From contig NZ_RBIN01000007.1 in NCBI RefSeq assembly GCF_003633775.1, positions 1 through 64,000 of the forward strand: 64,000 nucleotides of DNA, given 5' to 3'. The notes below the pieces were generated by a model. The model was given only the letters and a program-made list of their open reading frames with translations, was not told the origin of the DNA and ran no database searches. Below are positions 1-8,246 of this stretch, piece after piece (position 1 is the first letter of the stretch; every line of letters starts with the position of its first letter). The DNA is from Kushneria sinocarnis (GTDB taxonomy: Bacteria; Pseudomonadota; Gammaproteobacteria; Pseudomonadales; Halomonadaceae). The position numbers were made by a program, and so were the translations under genes.

Positions 1-3
1 ACG

Positions 4-20
4 GACCACCTGAGGTGGTC
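4..20. repeat. Short inverted repeat at left edge
   Basis: A perfect 7-base inverted repeat (GACCACC, loop TGA, GGTGGTC) lies just beyond the 3' end of the leftmost leftward gene. It could be a weak terminator or a protein site. No U-tract follows on the minus strand within the window, so its role is open. Confidence 0.35.
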
Positions 21-63
21 AGAAAATGATCGCTGACGCGATGGTTGTGCCACTCTGAGCCCT

Positions 64-648
64 TCAACCGCTCAGAGACGAATTGATCAGCGATTCCTTA
101 AAGCGCAGCATGTCTTCATACAGTTTGATCAGATGTTGCTCATCGTTGGACTTGATACATTGCGTCAATTCATGCATGCCGGTGATCAGGGCATTCTTGT
201 ACGCTAATGCCAGCGCCTGGCAAACAACGGCACGTTCGAATTGCTTATGACTGTTGCAGAAAAGCACCATGTTTTTCTTGTCGACGACAAGTCTGGTTTC
301 CTGCTTGCAATATACAGATTCATTTAGTCGTTTGGTCCTGGATCCTCGAAGAAATAGGGATACATTTTCTTCAAAGCGATGATGATCCGGTTGGTCTTCG
401 GTGTTGATCCACCATGCCTTGGGGTCATGCAGATTATCGGGTGTATCCTTGAAAAAGACAGTTACAGTACGCTCGAAAGCGCTGTCCTGAAAAAATGACA
501 GGCACCAGGCCTTTCGATTGCTGCTTTGCTTAAAGTCGCAGTGTTCCTTGAGTGGTTGGATTAAAAAACCAACGTTATGACCGCCGATCGTCAGGGGGTG
601 ATCACAGCTCGTCGCGCAACCGCCGATCACGATATCTGCATATTGCAT
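64..648 (-). CDS. Hypothetical protein downstream of hsdR
   Basis: I do not recognise a family for this 194-residue protein. It has no signal peptide or membrane segment, and has several scattered cysteines and a C-terminal half that looks helical. The start is the ATG at 648, preceded by an AAGGAAG ribosome site. It begins 21 bases after the hsdR stop on the same strand, so the two are very probably cotranscribed. Two sampled 60-base stretches are about 43-47% GC, clearly lower than the 60-65% of most of the window, which suggests it belongs to an acquired restriction island. It may be an accessory gene placed between hsdR and hsdM/hsdS, which would lie to the left of the window. Function unknown. 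Confidence 0.7.
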   Translation of the reverse strand: MQYADIVIGGCATSCDHPLTIGGHNVGFLIQPLKEHCDFKQSSNRKAWCLSFFQDSAFERTVTVFFKDTPDNLHDPKAWWINTEDQPDHHRFEENVSLFLRGSRTKRLNESVYCKQETRLVVDKKNMVLFCNSHKQFERAVVCQALALAYKNALITGMHELTQCIKSNDEQHLIKLYEDMLRFKESLINSSLSG

Positions 649-669
649 AAAACTTCCTTGCCTTGGTTT

Positions 670-3087
670 TTAACCGGCGTAGATGCGCGCTTCGAGTCCC
701 TTCACCGCCTGCTGATAGGCTGACTTGCCACCAAAGGCTTGAGCCAGTTCCACGGGCGTACCCAGCTGGTCCAGCGGGGCCAGATTCAGCACCTTGGTAT
801 CTTCGATGATGGTCACACCGCTGTCGGCGTACTTGTCGAGCAGAGCATCCAGTACGGCGCGGGCCTGGCCCTCAAACCGCGTGAAGTAATCTGACTGTCG
901 CGCTTTGGTGGCGCGCTGACGGCGGGTCAGTGCAGGTTGGTCATAGACGATATGAACGATGGCATCGAACGGATCCGGTGCATCCCCCAGGTGCTTTTCA
1001 ACTTCGGCCATCAGCTCTTCCCAGAACACGCCCTGTTCGGCCAGCTCATCCAGCACCGCCTGCTTGCGCTCGCTTTCCTCCCAGCGGCGCAGGAAGTCGT
1101 TCAGGGTGGCGTAGTGCGCCTTCACTGTTTTCTGGGTGTAGTCGGTCAGTTCCTCGGTAATCAGCTTGCCGTCCGGGCCGAGGTACTGCACGCGCTGGCC
1201 GAGCACGGAAACGCTGACGTCATCGACGATATACTTACTGGGAGATTCGCCAACTCCGCCGGGAGGCTCGTCGCCACCACCGTAAGGGGATTCGGGTGGG
1301 TCAACGATAGTGTCGTCGTCGGAGGGGTTAGATCCTCCTTCAGAGCTATCGTCGCTGTTGCCGGTATCGTCGTCTTCATTATCGGGTGGCAGCAGCGGAT
1401 CATTGTCTGTGGGTACATATACCTTTTCCGGATCGCCATCGAATTTGGGATCGGCAAACAGCTCGGTGGCCTTGCGGAAGTCGAGGATGGTGAACCAGAA
1501 CTTGTTGTGGGCTTCATCGATACGCGTACCGCGGCCGATGATCTGCTTGAACTCGGTCATCGAGCGGATGTTTTGGTCCAGCACGATCAGCTTGCAGGTT
1601 CTGGCATCAACGCCGGTGGTCATCAGTTTGCTGGTGACGGCGATAACCGGATAAGGCTCCTCGGGATCAATGAAGTGATCCAGCTCGGCCTTGCCCACCT
1701 GCTCGTCGCCGGTAATGCGCATGATGTACTTGTGGTTTCTGGCGACCTGTTGAGGGTTGAGGTTAACCAGCTCTTTTCGCATCCACTTGGCGTGGTCAAT
1801 GTTCTCGCAGAAGACGATGGTCTTCTGCATCGGGTCGGTCTGGGCCAGATAGTCGGTCACGGTGCGGGCGACCCGCTTTGTACGCTGAGTCAGAATCAGG
1901 TTGCGGTCGAAATCGCGTTGGTTATAGATGCGGTCCTCGATCAGCTCACCGTGAATATCGGTTTGGCCTTCATTCGGTCGCCATCCCTGAAGATCCCGAT
2001 CCAGATCGACACGAATGACCTTGTAGGGCGCCAGGTAGCCGTCATCGATGCCTTGCTTGAGCGAGTAGGTGTAGATCGGCTCGCCAAAGTAGTGGATGTT
2101 GGAAACCTCAGTAGTCTCCTTGGGCGTTGCGGTTAATCCAATGTGTGTGGCGCCGTTGAAGTACTCAAGAATCGAGCGCCATGCAGAGTCTTCTGCCGCG
2201 CTGCCGCGATGGCACTCGTCGATGACGACCAGGTCGAAAAAATCCGGGCTGAATTGCCGGTAAATGTTCTGCTCTTCTTCGCTGCCGGTGACCGCCTGAT
2301 ACAGCGATAGGTAGATTTCGAACGACTTTTCGACCTTGCGTTTGGTGATTTTGGTCATGGCCGCACCGAACGGCCTGAAGTCGCCGCTTTTGGTCTGATC
2401 GACCAGGATATTGCGATCGGCGAGAAACAAAATGCGCTGTTTGCGCCTTGACTTCCACAGTCGCCAGATCAGCTGAAAGGCGGTGTAGGTCTTGCCGGTG
2501 CCTGTCGCCATGACCAGAAGCAGGCGATTTTGCCCTCGGGCGATGGCTTCGACAGTCCTGTTGATCGCGACCATCTGGTAGTAGCGGGGTGCGCGGCCGC
2601 TGCCATCATCATAAAAGGGCTGCTCCACGACAGGCCGGGTTTCGTCGTCCAGTCCTTTCCAGCGGCGATAACCGCACCAGAGCACTTCCGGCCCCGGCAG
2701 CTCGTCAAGCGTCAGTTCGGTTTCGGCTTGGTCAAACACCAGGCCGTGTGGGTCTGCGAACAGGAAACCGCTACCGTTGGAGCTGATGGCAAAAGGAACA
2801 TCGAGCTTTTCCGCATATGCCTGCGCCTGCTGCATGCCATGGCTCAGAGAGTGACCGGCATCCTTGGCCTCGATAACCGCGATGGGCTGGTTTCTCTGAA
2901 AGCACAGGACGTAATCTGCACGGCGCGGTCGAGCACGAGTATGGAGCCGACCGCGCACCATGATACGGCCATCGCTGACGGAGTACTCTTCTCGGACCTG
3001 GGTCTGGATATCCCAGCCTGCCTGCTGAATGGCCGGCGTAATGTACTTGGTACAGATGTCGCGTTCGCTTAAACCCTGCTTGCCCAT
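670..3087 (-). CDS. hsdR: Type I restriction endonuclease subunit R (HsdR)
   Basis: Restriction and translocation subunit of a type I restriction-modification enzyme. It hydrolyses ATP, pulls DNA past the complex and cuts unmethylated DNA at a distance, and needs HsdM and HsdS. The N-terminal nuclease domain shows a PD-(D/E)xK core (ADYVL near residue 57; IEAKD near 72-76). The SF2 helicase motor follows, with Walker A ATGTGKT at 194-200, motif II DECH at 290-293 and a GLTATP motif. An acidic, low-complexity linker (about 580-640) precedes the C-terminal domain. The 805-residue length fits the EcoAI/EcoEI-like branch. The start ATG at 3087 follows an AGGAAA ribosome site. It is the first gene of its transcript. 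hsdM and hsdS are not in the window and are expected to the left. Confidence 0.95.
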   Translation of the reverse strand: MGKQGLSERDICTKYITPAIQQAGWDIQTQVREEYSVSDGRIMVRGRLHTRARPRRADYVLCFQRNQPIAVIEAKDAGHSLSHGMQQAQAYAEKLDVPFAISSNGSGFLFADPHGLVFDQAETELTLDELPGPEVLWCGYRRWKGLDDETRPVVEQPFYDDGSGRAPRYYQMVAINRTVEAIARGQNRLLLVMATGTGKTYTAFQLIWRLWKSRRKQRILFLADRNILVDQTKSGDFRPFGAAMTKITKRKVEKSFEIYLSLYQAVTGSEEEQNIYRQFSPDFFDLVVIDECHRGSAAEDSAWRSILEYFNGATHIGLTATPKETTEVSNIHYFGEPIYTYSLKQGIDDGYLAPYKVIRVDLDRDLQGWRPNEGQTDIHGELIEDRIYNQRDFDRNLILTQRTKRVARTVTDYLAQTDPMQKTIVFCENIDHAKWMRKELVNLNPQQVARNHKYIMRITGDEQVGKAELDHFIDPEEPYPVIAVTSKLMTTGVDARTCKLIVLDQNIRSMTEFKQIIGRGTRIDEAHNKFWFTILDFRKATELFADPKFDGDPEKVYVPTDNDPLLPPDNEDDDTGNSDDSSEGGSNPSDDDTIVDPPESPYGGGDEPPGGVGESPSKYIVDDVSVSVLGQRVQYLGPDGKLITEELTDYTQKTVKAHYATLNDFLRRWEESERKQAVLDELAEQGVFWEELMAEVEKHLGDAPDPFDAIVHIVYDQPALTRRQRATKARQSDYFTRFEGQARAVLDALLDKYADSGVTIIEDTKVLNLAPLDQLGTPVELAQAFGGKSAYQQAVKGLEARIYAG

Positions 3088-3191
3088 GATGCTTTCCTGC
3101 CTGGTCTTATAAATCAGCTACTTCTTTTTTACGTCATGTTACGTGAAGTTGTGCTGATACGCATGACAGATTAAGTGCTCGGCAGACAAGC

Positions 3192-3214
3192 TGACGATCA
3201 GAGAGTGATCGTCA
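3192..3214. repeat. Inverted repeat upstream of hsdR
   Basis: A perfect 9-base inverted repeat (TGACGATCA, loop GAGAG, TGATCGTCA) lies between the end of the acetyltransferase gene and the start of hsdR, both leftward. It could be a weak terminator for the former or an operator about 100 bases upstream of hsdR. No U-tract follows, so I do not choose between them. Confidence 0.4.
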
Positions 3215-3304
3215 TGAAAAAACTGCATCGCTCATTGTGCAATGGTTTTCGCGATCGAACTTCGGGTGACCACCATGAATGGTGGCAATCCGATGCCCGC
3301 CCCC

Positions 3305-3979
3305 TCAACCCGCCACCTTCCGCGCAATCGACGAGATCGGTGCCAGATTCTCCCAGCCGAGATGACGATAGAGCGCCTGGCCCTCTTCGGAAGCGCCGAG
3401 GAGGGCGCGGTGGGCGCCATGGTCGCACGCGATATTCCCCAGCACCTGCATCACGTGTCGGCCCAGCCCCCGGCGCTGGTGGGCCCTGTGCGTTTCGATC
3501 TGGTCGAAGATGGCGTAATCGCGCGCCAGCGCAAGGCGGCCGCTGGCGGCCAGTTCGCCATGGCGTGTTTCGATCTCGATGGCCGTGAAGTGCTCGTGCG
3601 AAGTCACGGTGGCCCGATACCCCGAGGGCCGGGCAGGGGCTTCGGCTGTCGGCGAGAGCGCGGTGGTCATCAGCTGGACCGGCGGGTCGAGCTGCCAGGG
3701 TTCGGGCAGCAACGGGGTGACCACGGCGGCCGGTGCGAACAGCTTGATATAAACGTGGGGCTCGTGAATGCGCGCGATCAGGGCGCGTACCCTCACGGGG
3801 TCCGGCGTGGTCATGATGTAGCGCGCCTGCTGTCTGAGCGCGCCCACCCGGATGTGAAGGTAGCCGTCGTGCCGGGTCGGGGGCAGCGTTTCACGCGTGC
3901 GGCTCCAGCCGATGGCCCAGGCCTCGATGTTCTCGAACCCCGGAAAGTGGTCGCTCAGCTGATGATTCGACGTGGGCAC
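3305..3979 (-). CDS. GNAT family N-acetyltransferase
   Basis: Predicted acetyl-CoA-dependent N-acetyltransferase with unknown acceptor. The 224-residue protein has an acetyl-CoA binding motif A of the Q/RxxGxG/A type (HQRRGLGRHV, about residues 170-179), followed by a typical C-terminal GNAT strand region ending in LYRHLGW. The first 100 or so residues are not recognised and may be a divergent second half-domain. The start is a GTG at 3979 with an AGGGAGG ribosome site six bases upstream. It is monocistronic: about 220 bases separate it from hsdR, and the flanking gene on the other side is divergent. The substrate cannot be inferred from context. Confidence 0.85.
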   Translation of the reverse strand: MPTSNHQLSDHFPGFENIEAWAIGWSRTRETLPPTRHDGYLHIRVGALRQQARYIMTTPDPVRVRALIARIHEPHVYIKLFAPAAVVTPLLPEPWQLDPPVQLMTTALSPTAEAPARPSGYRATVTSHEHFTAIEIETRHGELAASGRLALARDYAIFDQIETHRAHQRRGLGRHVMQVLGNIACDHGAHRALLGASEEGQALYRHLGWENLAPISSIARKVAG

Positions 3980-4231
3980 CGCTGCCTCCCTGCCTGTTGC
4001 CCCCCCGGATGGGCCCTGTCACGCCACCTCTGGCATGAGTCCGTGCATGGGCCTGTAGCCATGATCCTGCCGTGCCCGCACTGCGTAAAGCACCGCAACC
4101 ATCAGGCGGGCTGATACCCCATTACGAGTTGTCGTTGGTCGGCCGATGGTTGCCCGGATAAGCTTCAGGCCGCTCGGCATTGCCGGGCAGGGCAGTCGGG
4201 ATGGGCCACCACGGGGCAGCAGGAATTCACG

Positions 4232-4846
4232 ATGCACGCATTCATGGCCGGCTTCGGACTGGGGTTATCGCTGATACTGGCGATCGGCGCGCAGAACGCC
4301 TTCGTGCTGCGCCAGGGGCTTCGCCGCGAGCATGTGCTGTGGATCTGCGTGGTCTGCGCTCTCTCCGATGCCGTGCTGATCCTGGCCGGGGTGTTCGGCT
4401 TCGCCGCGCTGGTCGAACGGTTCGGGTGGCTGGCGATGTGGCTGCGCTACGCCGGGGCGGCGTTTCTGTTCTGCTATGGAGCGCGCAGCCTGTGGGCGGC
4501 CCGCTACCGGAGCGCGGCCCTGCTGCCGGGGGAGGCGGCACCCGCCTCGCTGCTGGCCACGCTGGGCCTCTGCCTGGCGATGACCTGGCTCAACCCGCAT
4601 GTCTATCTCGATACCGTGGTGCTGATCGGTTCGGTCTCGACCCGCTATGCACAAGCGCAGTGGCCGTTTGCCCTGGGCACCACGCTGGCCTCGGTGGTGT
4701 TCTTCTTCACGCTCGGTTATGGCGCTTCATTGCTGCGCCCGGTCTTTGCCCGGCCTGTGGCATGGCGGGTGCTCGATGGGGTGATCGGGCTGACGATGTG
4801 GGGCCTCGGCGCCTCGCTGCTGATGCCGGCATCAGCCACCGGTTGA
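4232..4846 (+). CDS. LysE/ArgO family amino acid exporter
   Basis: Six-helix inner-membrane exporter of the LysE superfamily, which expels basic amino acids such as arginine or lysine (family knowledge). The 204-residue protein shows the family signature GAQNAFVLRQG at about residues 19-29 and a second-half signature around LNPHVYLDT (about 128-136). Length and hydrophobic pattern match ArgO/LysE. In many bacteria this exporter is controlled by a divergent LysR gene. Here a LysR gene lies next to it but converges on it, with only 12 bases between the stop codons, so the control relationship is uncertain. Confidence 0.88.
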   Translation: MHAFMAGFGLGLSLILAIGAQNAFVLRQGLRREHVLWICVVCALSDAVLILAGVFGFAALVERFGWLAMWLRYAGAAFLFCYGARSLWAARYRSAALLPGEAAPASLLATLGLCLAMTWLNPHVYLDTVVLIGSVSTRYAQAQWPFALGTTLASVVFFFTLGYGASLLRPVFARPVAWRVLDGVIGLTMWGLGASLLMPASATG

Positions 4847-4858
4847 AGCGAACGGTGA

Positions 4859-5731
4859 TCAGGCAGCAGCCAGGCGCTCCTGCAGGCGCAGGGCCAGCTG
4901 GCGGGCGGCTTCGCTGGGGCGGCCGGGGCTGCGGTGCAGGGTGATCTCCGTGACCGGCAGTTCGGGGAGCCCCGAGGTGGTTTCCAGAATGCGCAGCTCG
5001 CTGCCGGCCATCGAGGGCGTCAGTACGGTGATTGCCAGCCCCGCCCGGACCGCCGAGCGCAGCCCCGAAAGGCTGGCGCTGGTGTAGGCGATGCGCCACG
5101 GCATGCCGGCGGCATCCAGTGCGGCCAGCGCCCGTTCCCGAAAGATGCACACCCCCTCCTGGGAGACCGCCAGCGGCAGCGGCGTGCGGGTGTGGGTATC
5201 GTGGCCGGGCGAGCCGGCCCAGACCATGGGCTCGCGCCAGAGCACCTCGCCACCGGGGCTTCGCGGCTGGCGGGTGGTCACCGCCAGATCGAGCGCGCCC
5301 GCCTTCACATCCCGCACCAGGTCGACACTCAGGCCGCAGCGCACCTCCAGTTCCACCCCGGGGAAGCGGGCCTCGAACTCGGCCAGCACCTCGGGCAGAT
5401 AGACCACGTAGTCATCCGGTACGCCCAGCCGTACCACGCCATCGAGGCGCTGGTTGCGCACATCCTGCCAGGCCAGCGCGTTCTGGCGCAGCATCTCCCG
5501 GGCATGCGCCAGCAGCCGCTCCCCGGCGGGGGTGGGCGCGGCGGTACGTCGCCCGCGCTGCAGCAGCGGGCGATCGAGCAGGTCTTCCAGCCGGCTCATG
5601 TGGGCGCTGACAGTGGATTGCGCCAGGTGCAGCTGCTCGGCGGCGGCCGTGAAACCGCCGGTTTCCACCACGCTGACGAAGGTCTTCAGCACCACGAGAT
5701 CCAGCGGTCTGTGTTGGGTCATGGTTGCCAT
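4859..5731 (-). CDS. LysR family transcriptional regulator
   Basis: LysR-type activator/repressor with an N-terminal winged helix-turn-helix (about residues 10-65; FTAAAEQLHLAQSTVSAH) and a periplasmic-binding-like effector domain. I choose the ATG at 5731, giving 290 residues, over a start 25 codons upstream, because the DNA-binding domain begins immediately after it. Two overlapping inverted repeats at 5730-5755 sit at this start, as expected for autoregulation. It diverges from an EamA exporter gene 107 bases away, its likely target. Its effector domain resembles that of the second LysR protein in this window (13171-14058): both have a VRLG-P--Y region and a shared P-VWAGS segment. Confidence 0.9.
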   Translation of the reverse strand: MATMTQHRPLDLVVLKTFVSVVETGGFTAAAEQLHLAQSTVSAHMSRLEDLLDRPLLQRGRRTAAPTPAGERLLAHAREMLRQNALAWQDVRNQRLDGVVRLGVPDDYVVYLPEVLAEFEARFPGVELEVRCGLSVDLVRDVKAGALDLAVTTRQPRSPGGEVLWREPMVWAGSPGHDTHTRTPLPLAVSQEGVCIFRERALAALDAAGMPWRIAYTSASLSGLRSAVRAGLAITVLTPSMAGSELRILETTSGLPELPVTEITLHRSPGRPSEAARQLALRLQERLAAA

Positions 5732-5755
5732 CACGTTTCGTGATCGTTTGATCAC
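5730..5755. promoter_or_regulatory. Overlapping inverted repeats, candidate LysR operator
   Basis: Two perfect inverted repeats share a half-site: ATCACG-TTT-CGTGAT at 5730-5744 and GTGATC-GTTT-GATCAC at 5740-5755. They overlap the start of the LysR gene and lie about 85-110 bases upstream of the divergent exporter start. Three alternating half-sites of this kind suit a dimer-of-dimers LysR regulator. The regulator assignment is inference. Confidence 0.55.
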
Positions 5756-5838
5756 GACTCTTTGTTTCACCGATCTCACCGAAGCTCGCAGACTACCCGG
5801 CAGCAAGCGCTACAGGCAAACCCATCGGGAGATCGGCA

Positions 5839-6720
5839 ATGCATGACAGGGGCAGGATATACGGTGTCATGGCGGGTGTTTTTACCGTGTCATTATGGGC
5901 CAGCCTGCCGGTACTGCGCAGCCTGGCGGACCTGCCGCCGATGCTGGTGGCGGCGGTGGCGATGATCTGTGCATCGGCGCTGGCGCAGCTGTTCGGCAGG
6001 CTGCAGCCGAATCGCTCCGGCACCGATCCGAAACAGGGCTGGCACTACTGGCTGATGGCGGTCGGCGGGCTGACCGGCGCCCTCTATGGTTATTTTCTGG
6101 CACTGCAGAGCGGTGATCCGGCGAAAGTAACCCTGGTGACCTACACCTGGCCGCTCGGCTTCGTGCTGATCACCGATCGGCTTGCCGGCAAGGGAATCAG
6201 GCTCAGGACCCTGCTGGGCTCGGCGGTGGCCTTCATCGGGCTGATGCCGCTGGTACTCTCCAGCAGCACCGGCAGCTCGACCTCCTGGCTGGGCTACGCG
6301 GCAGGGCTGGCGGCCGGCGCCTCGTGGATCGCGTTTTCACTCTATCTGCGCCAGTCCGGCGGTTTGTCCAACCGCGGTTACAGCACCCTCTTTGTGCATG
6401 TCAGCGTGATCGCGCTGGTGGTGCACCTGCTGTTCGAAGGCCCGGCGCCTTCGGTGGCGATCACGGACTGGCTGGTGGCGGGGCTGATCGGTATCGGCCC
6501 CTACGGGCTGGCCTTCATGAGCTGGGGCTATGCACTGCGCCATGGGCCTTCCACGCTGCTGGGCGTGATGACCTATCTGGTGCCGGTGATGGCCGCCATC
6601 CTGCTGGTACTGCTGGGCTGGAGCCGTCCGAGCTACCAGCTGCTGATCGCCGCCGCGGCGGTGCTGGGCGGGGCACTGGTAACCCAGACCTCCCGGTTCC
6701 GGCGGATGAAGCTGGGCTAG
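5839..6720 (+). CDS. EamA/DMT family exporter
   Basis: Ten-helix drug/metabolite transporter with two EamA repeats (about residues 8-135 and 152-285). The nearest familiar member is YddG, an aromatic amino acid exporter, on the basis of overall length and the short hydrophilic loops, but the substrate is not proven by the sequence. The start ATG at 5839 follows a GGGAGAT ribosome site. The gene diverges from the LysR gene at 4859-5731 across 107 bases that contain a strong candidate operator, so the pair probably forms a metabolite-responsive efflux switch. Confidence 0.87.
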   Translation: MHDRGRIYGVMAGVFTVSLWASLPVLRSLADLPPMLVAAVAMICASALAQLFGRLQPNRSGTDPKQGWHYWLMAVGGLTGALYGYFLALQSGDPAKVTLVTYTWPLGFVLITDRLAGKGIRLRTLLGSAVAFIGLMPLVLSSSTGSSTSWLGYAAGLAAGASWIAFSLYLRQSGGLSNRGYSTLFVHVSVIALVVHLLFEGPAPSVAITDWLVAGLIGIGPYGLAFMSWGYALRHGPSTLLGVMTYLVPVMAAILLVLLGWSRPSYQLLIAAAAVLGGALVTQTSRFRRMKLG

Positions 6721-6737
6721 CCGACAAGGCGCCCGCC

Positions 6738-6757
6738 GAACCTGCCACGACAGGTTC
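6738..6757 (+). terminator. Weak hairpin after the EamA gene
   Basis: A 7-base stem (GAACCTG / CAGGTTC, 6-base loop) begins 17 bases after the EamA stop and is followed by the T-rich ACCTTCTTG. It may terminate the exporter transcript before the Zur-like box at 6791. Confidence 0.4.
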
Positions 6758-6790
6758 ACCTTCTTGATCCGCATGCGCCACGTTGAAAGT

Positions 6791-6810
6791 TGTTATGTTA
6801 TAACGTATTT
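6791..6810. promoter_or_regulatory. Zur-like box 1 (upstream of cobW-like gene)
   Basis: TGTTATGTTATAACGTATTT contains the perfect palindrome GTTATAAC at 6797-6804. It is identical at 19 of 20 positions to a box upstream of the metal-binding protein gene at 9187 and shares the core ATGTTATAWCGT with a third at 11912. The gammaproteobacterial Zur consensus is built on GTTATA-TATAAC half-sites, and the genes controlled here are classic Zur targets. It lies about 100 bases before the cobW-like start, in AT-rich sequence that can also hold a promoter. Confidence 0.8.
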
Positions 6811-6911
6811 TATTTCGGCCGTGGAGATGGCCCGGGCCTTTCCGGCGGCGCAACCGCCGGCCGGGCGCTTCGGGCCCGGCGGTACACCCTCGCAACACGG
6901 GATGAACAGTG

Positions 6912-8140
6912 ATGACTCAGACAGGCCAGGCATTACCGGTGACCGTGCTGTCCGGTTTTCTCGGGGCCGGCAAGACCACGCTGCTGAACCATATCCTCGC
7001 CAATCGCGAGGGCCGCCGCGTGGCCGTGATCGTCAACGACATGAGTGAGGTCAATATCGACGCCGCCCTGGTGCGCGGCATGCCGGAGCACGAGGCCGAA
7101 GCGGGTGAGGTCTCGCTCGATCGCTCCCGGGAGCGCCTGGTGGAGATGAGCAACGGCTGCATCTGCTGCACGCTGCGCGAGGATCTGCTGGTCGAGGTGC
7201 GCCGCCTCGCCGAGGAGGGGCGCTTTGACCACCTGGTGATCGAATCCACCGGCATCTCCGAGCCGCTGCCGGTCGCCGAAACCTTCACCTTCACCGATGA
7301 AGCGGGCGAGAGCCTCTCGAGGGTGGCGCGGCTGGATACGCTGGTGACCGTGGTGGATGGCGCGAACTTCCTGGCGAACTATCAGGAGGCCCGGTCGCTG
7401 GCCGAGGCGGGGGAGAGTCTGGGCGAGGAGGATGAGCGCAACGTCGCCGACCTGCTGGTGGATCAGATCGAGTTCTGCGATGTGCTGCTGATCAGCAAGG
7501 TCGATCTGCTCGACATGACGCAGCTGGAGGAACTGACGGCCGTCCTGCGCTCGCTCAATCCCGAAGCCGAACTGATGCCCATGTCGCATGGTCGGGTGCC
7601 GCTGGACAGGGTGCTCGATACCGGTCGGTTCAGCTTCGAACGGCTCGGCAGGCACCGGGCTGGCTCAGGGAGCTGCGCGGTGCGCATGTCCCGGAGACGG
7701 AGGAGTACGGCATTTCGAGCTTCGCCTATCTGGCGCGGCGGCCGTTTCATCCGCAGAAGTTCTTCGAGCTGATCCATGGGGACTGGTGCGGCGGCAAGCT
7801 GCTGCGCTCGAAGGGATTCTACTGGCTGGCGACCCGGCCACGGTTTGCCGGGCAGTGGAGCCAGGCCGGCGGCATTGCCCATTACGGTTTCGCCGGGATG
7901 TTCTGGAAGGCCGTACCGGAGGCGCACTGGCCGGAGGATCCGGAGTACCGGGAAGCGATCCTGGACCAGTGGCAGGAACCCTTTGGCGACATGCGTCAGG
8001 AACTGGTGTTCATCGGCCAGCATCTGAATGAATCCCGCATGCGGCAGGCACTGGATGACTGCCTGTTGAGTGATGACGAGCTGGCTGCGGGCATGGCGCA
8101 CTGGCAGACCCTGCCGGATCCCTTTCCCGCCTGGCACTGA
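6912..8140 (+). pseudogene. COG0523/CobW-type GTPase metallochaperone, frameshifted
   Basis: Zinc-regulated G3E GTPase of the COG0523 family (ZigA/YeiR-like), thought to hand scarce zinc to client enzymes. The first frame (from the ATG at 6912) shows Walker A GFLGAGKT, the hallmark CICC metal motif about 70 residues later, an ESTGISEP motif and SKVD. Homology then leaves the frame near 7650. The continuation [10 protein letters not shown]... through GDWCGG, HYGFAGMFWK and QELVFIGQHLNES lies in the -1 frame and ends at the TGA at 8138-8140. Inserting one base within CGGCTCGG (about 7640-7648) would restore the frame. In the reported sequence the product is a chimera ending near 7772, without its C-terminal domain. 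I see no slippery heptamer. It is either a recent loss-of-function mutation or a sequence error. Confidence 0.82.
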
Positions 8141-8187
8141 TGCCAGGCGCTGATGCCAGGCGCTGATGACTGCTCTGATGACTGCTC
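8138..8187 (+). repeat. Two adjacent short tandem duplications
   Basis: TGATGCCAGGCGC (13 bases) occurs twice at 8138-8150 and 8151-8163. It is followed directly by TGATGACTGCTC (12 bases) twice, at 8164-8175 and 8176-8187. Each unit begins with TGATG, and the first TGA is the stop codon of the cobW-like gene. The repeats supply several in-frame ATGs ahead of folE2 and look like slippage products. Confidence 0.85.
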
Positions 8188-8246
8188 TGATGAAAAGTGA
8201 TGCCGCTGTTACGCCCTTTGATGAGATCTGCAAGGACCCAGGAGTC

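Noticed and set aside
937-2136. 399-codon open frame antisense to hsdR
   Set aside because: Shadow of the HsdR reading frame; no ribosome site or family motifs, whereas HsdR has full helicase and nuclease motifs.
6791-6810. Fur box instead of Zur box
   Set aside because: The sequence lacks the GATAATGAT hexamer pattern of Fur and controls FolE2, COG0523 and a metal importer, which are Zur targets.
7640-7660. Programmed -1 frameshift in the COG0523 gene
   Set aside because: No slippery X-XXY-YYZ heptamer or downstream pseudoknot is evident; a mutation or sequence error is the simpler reading.
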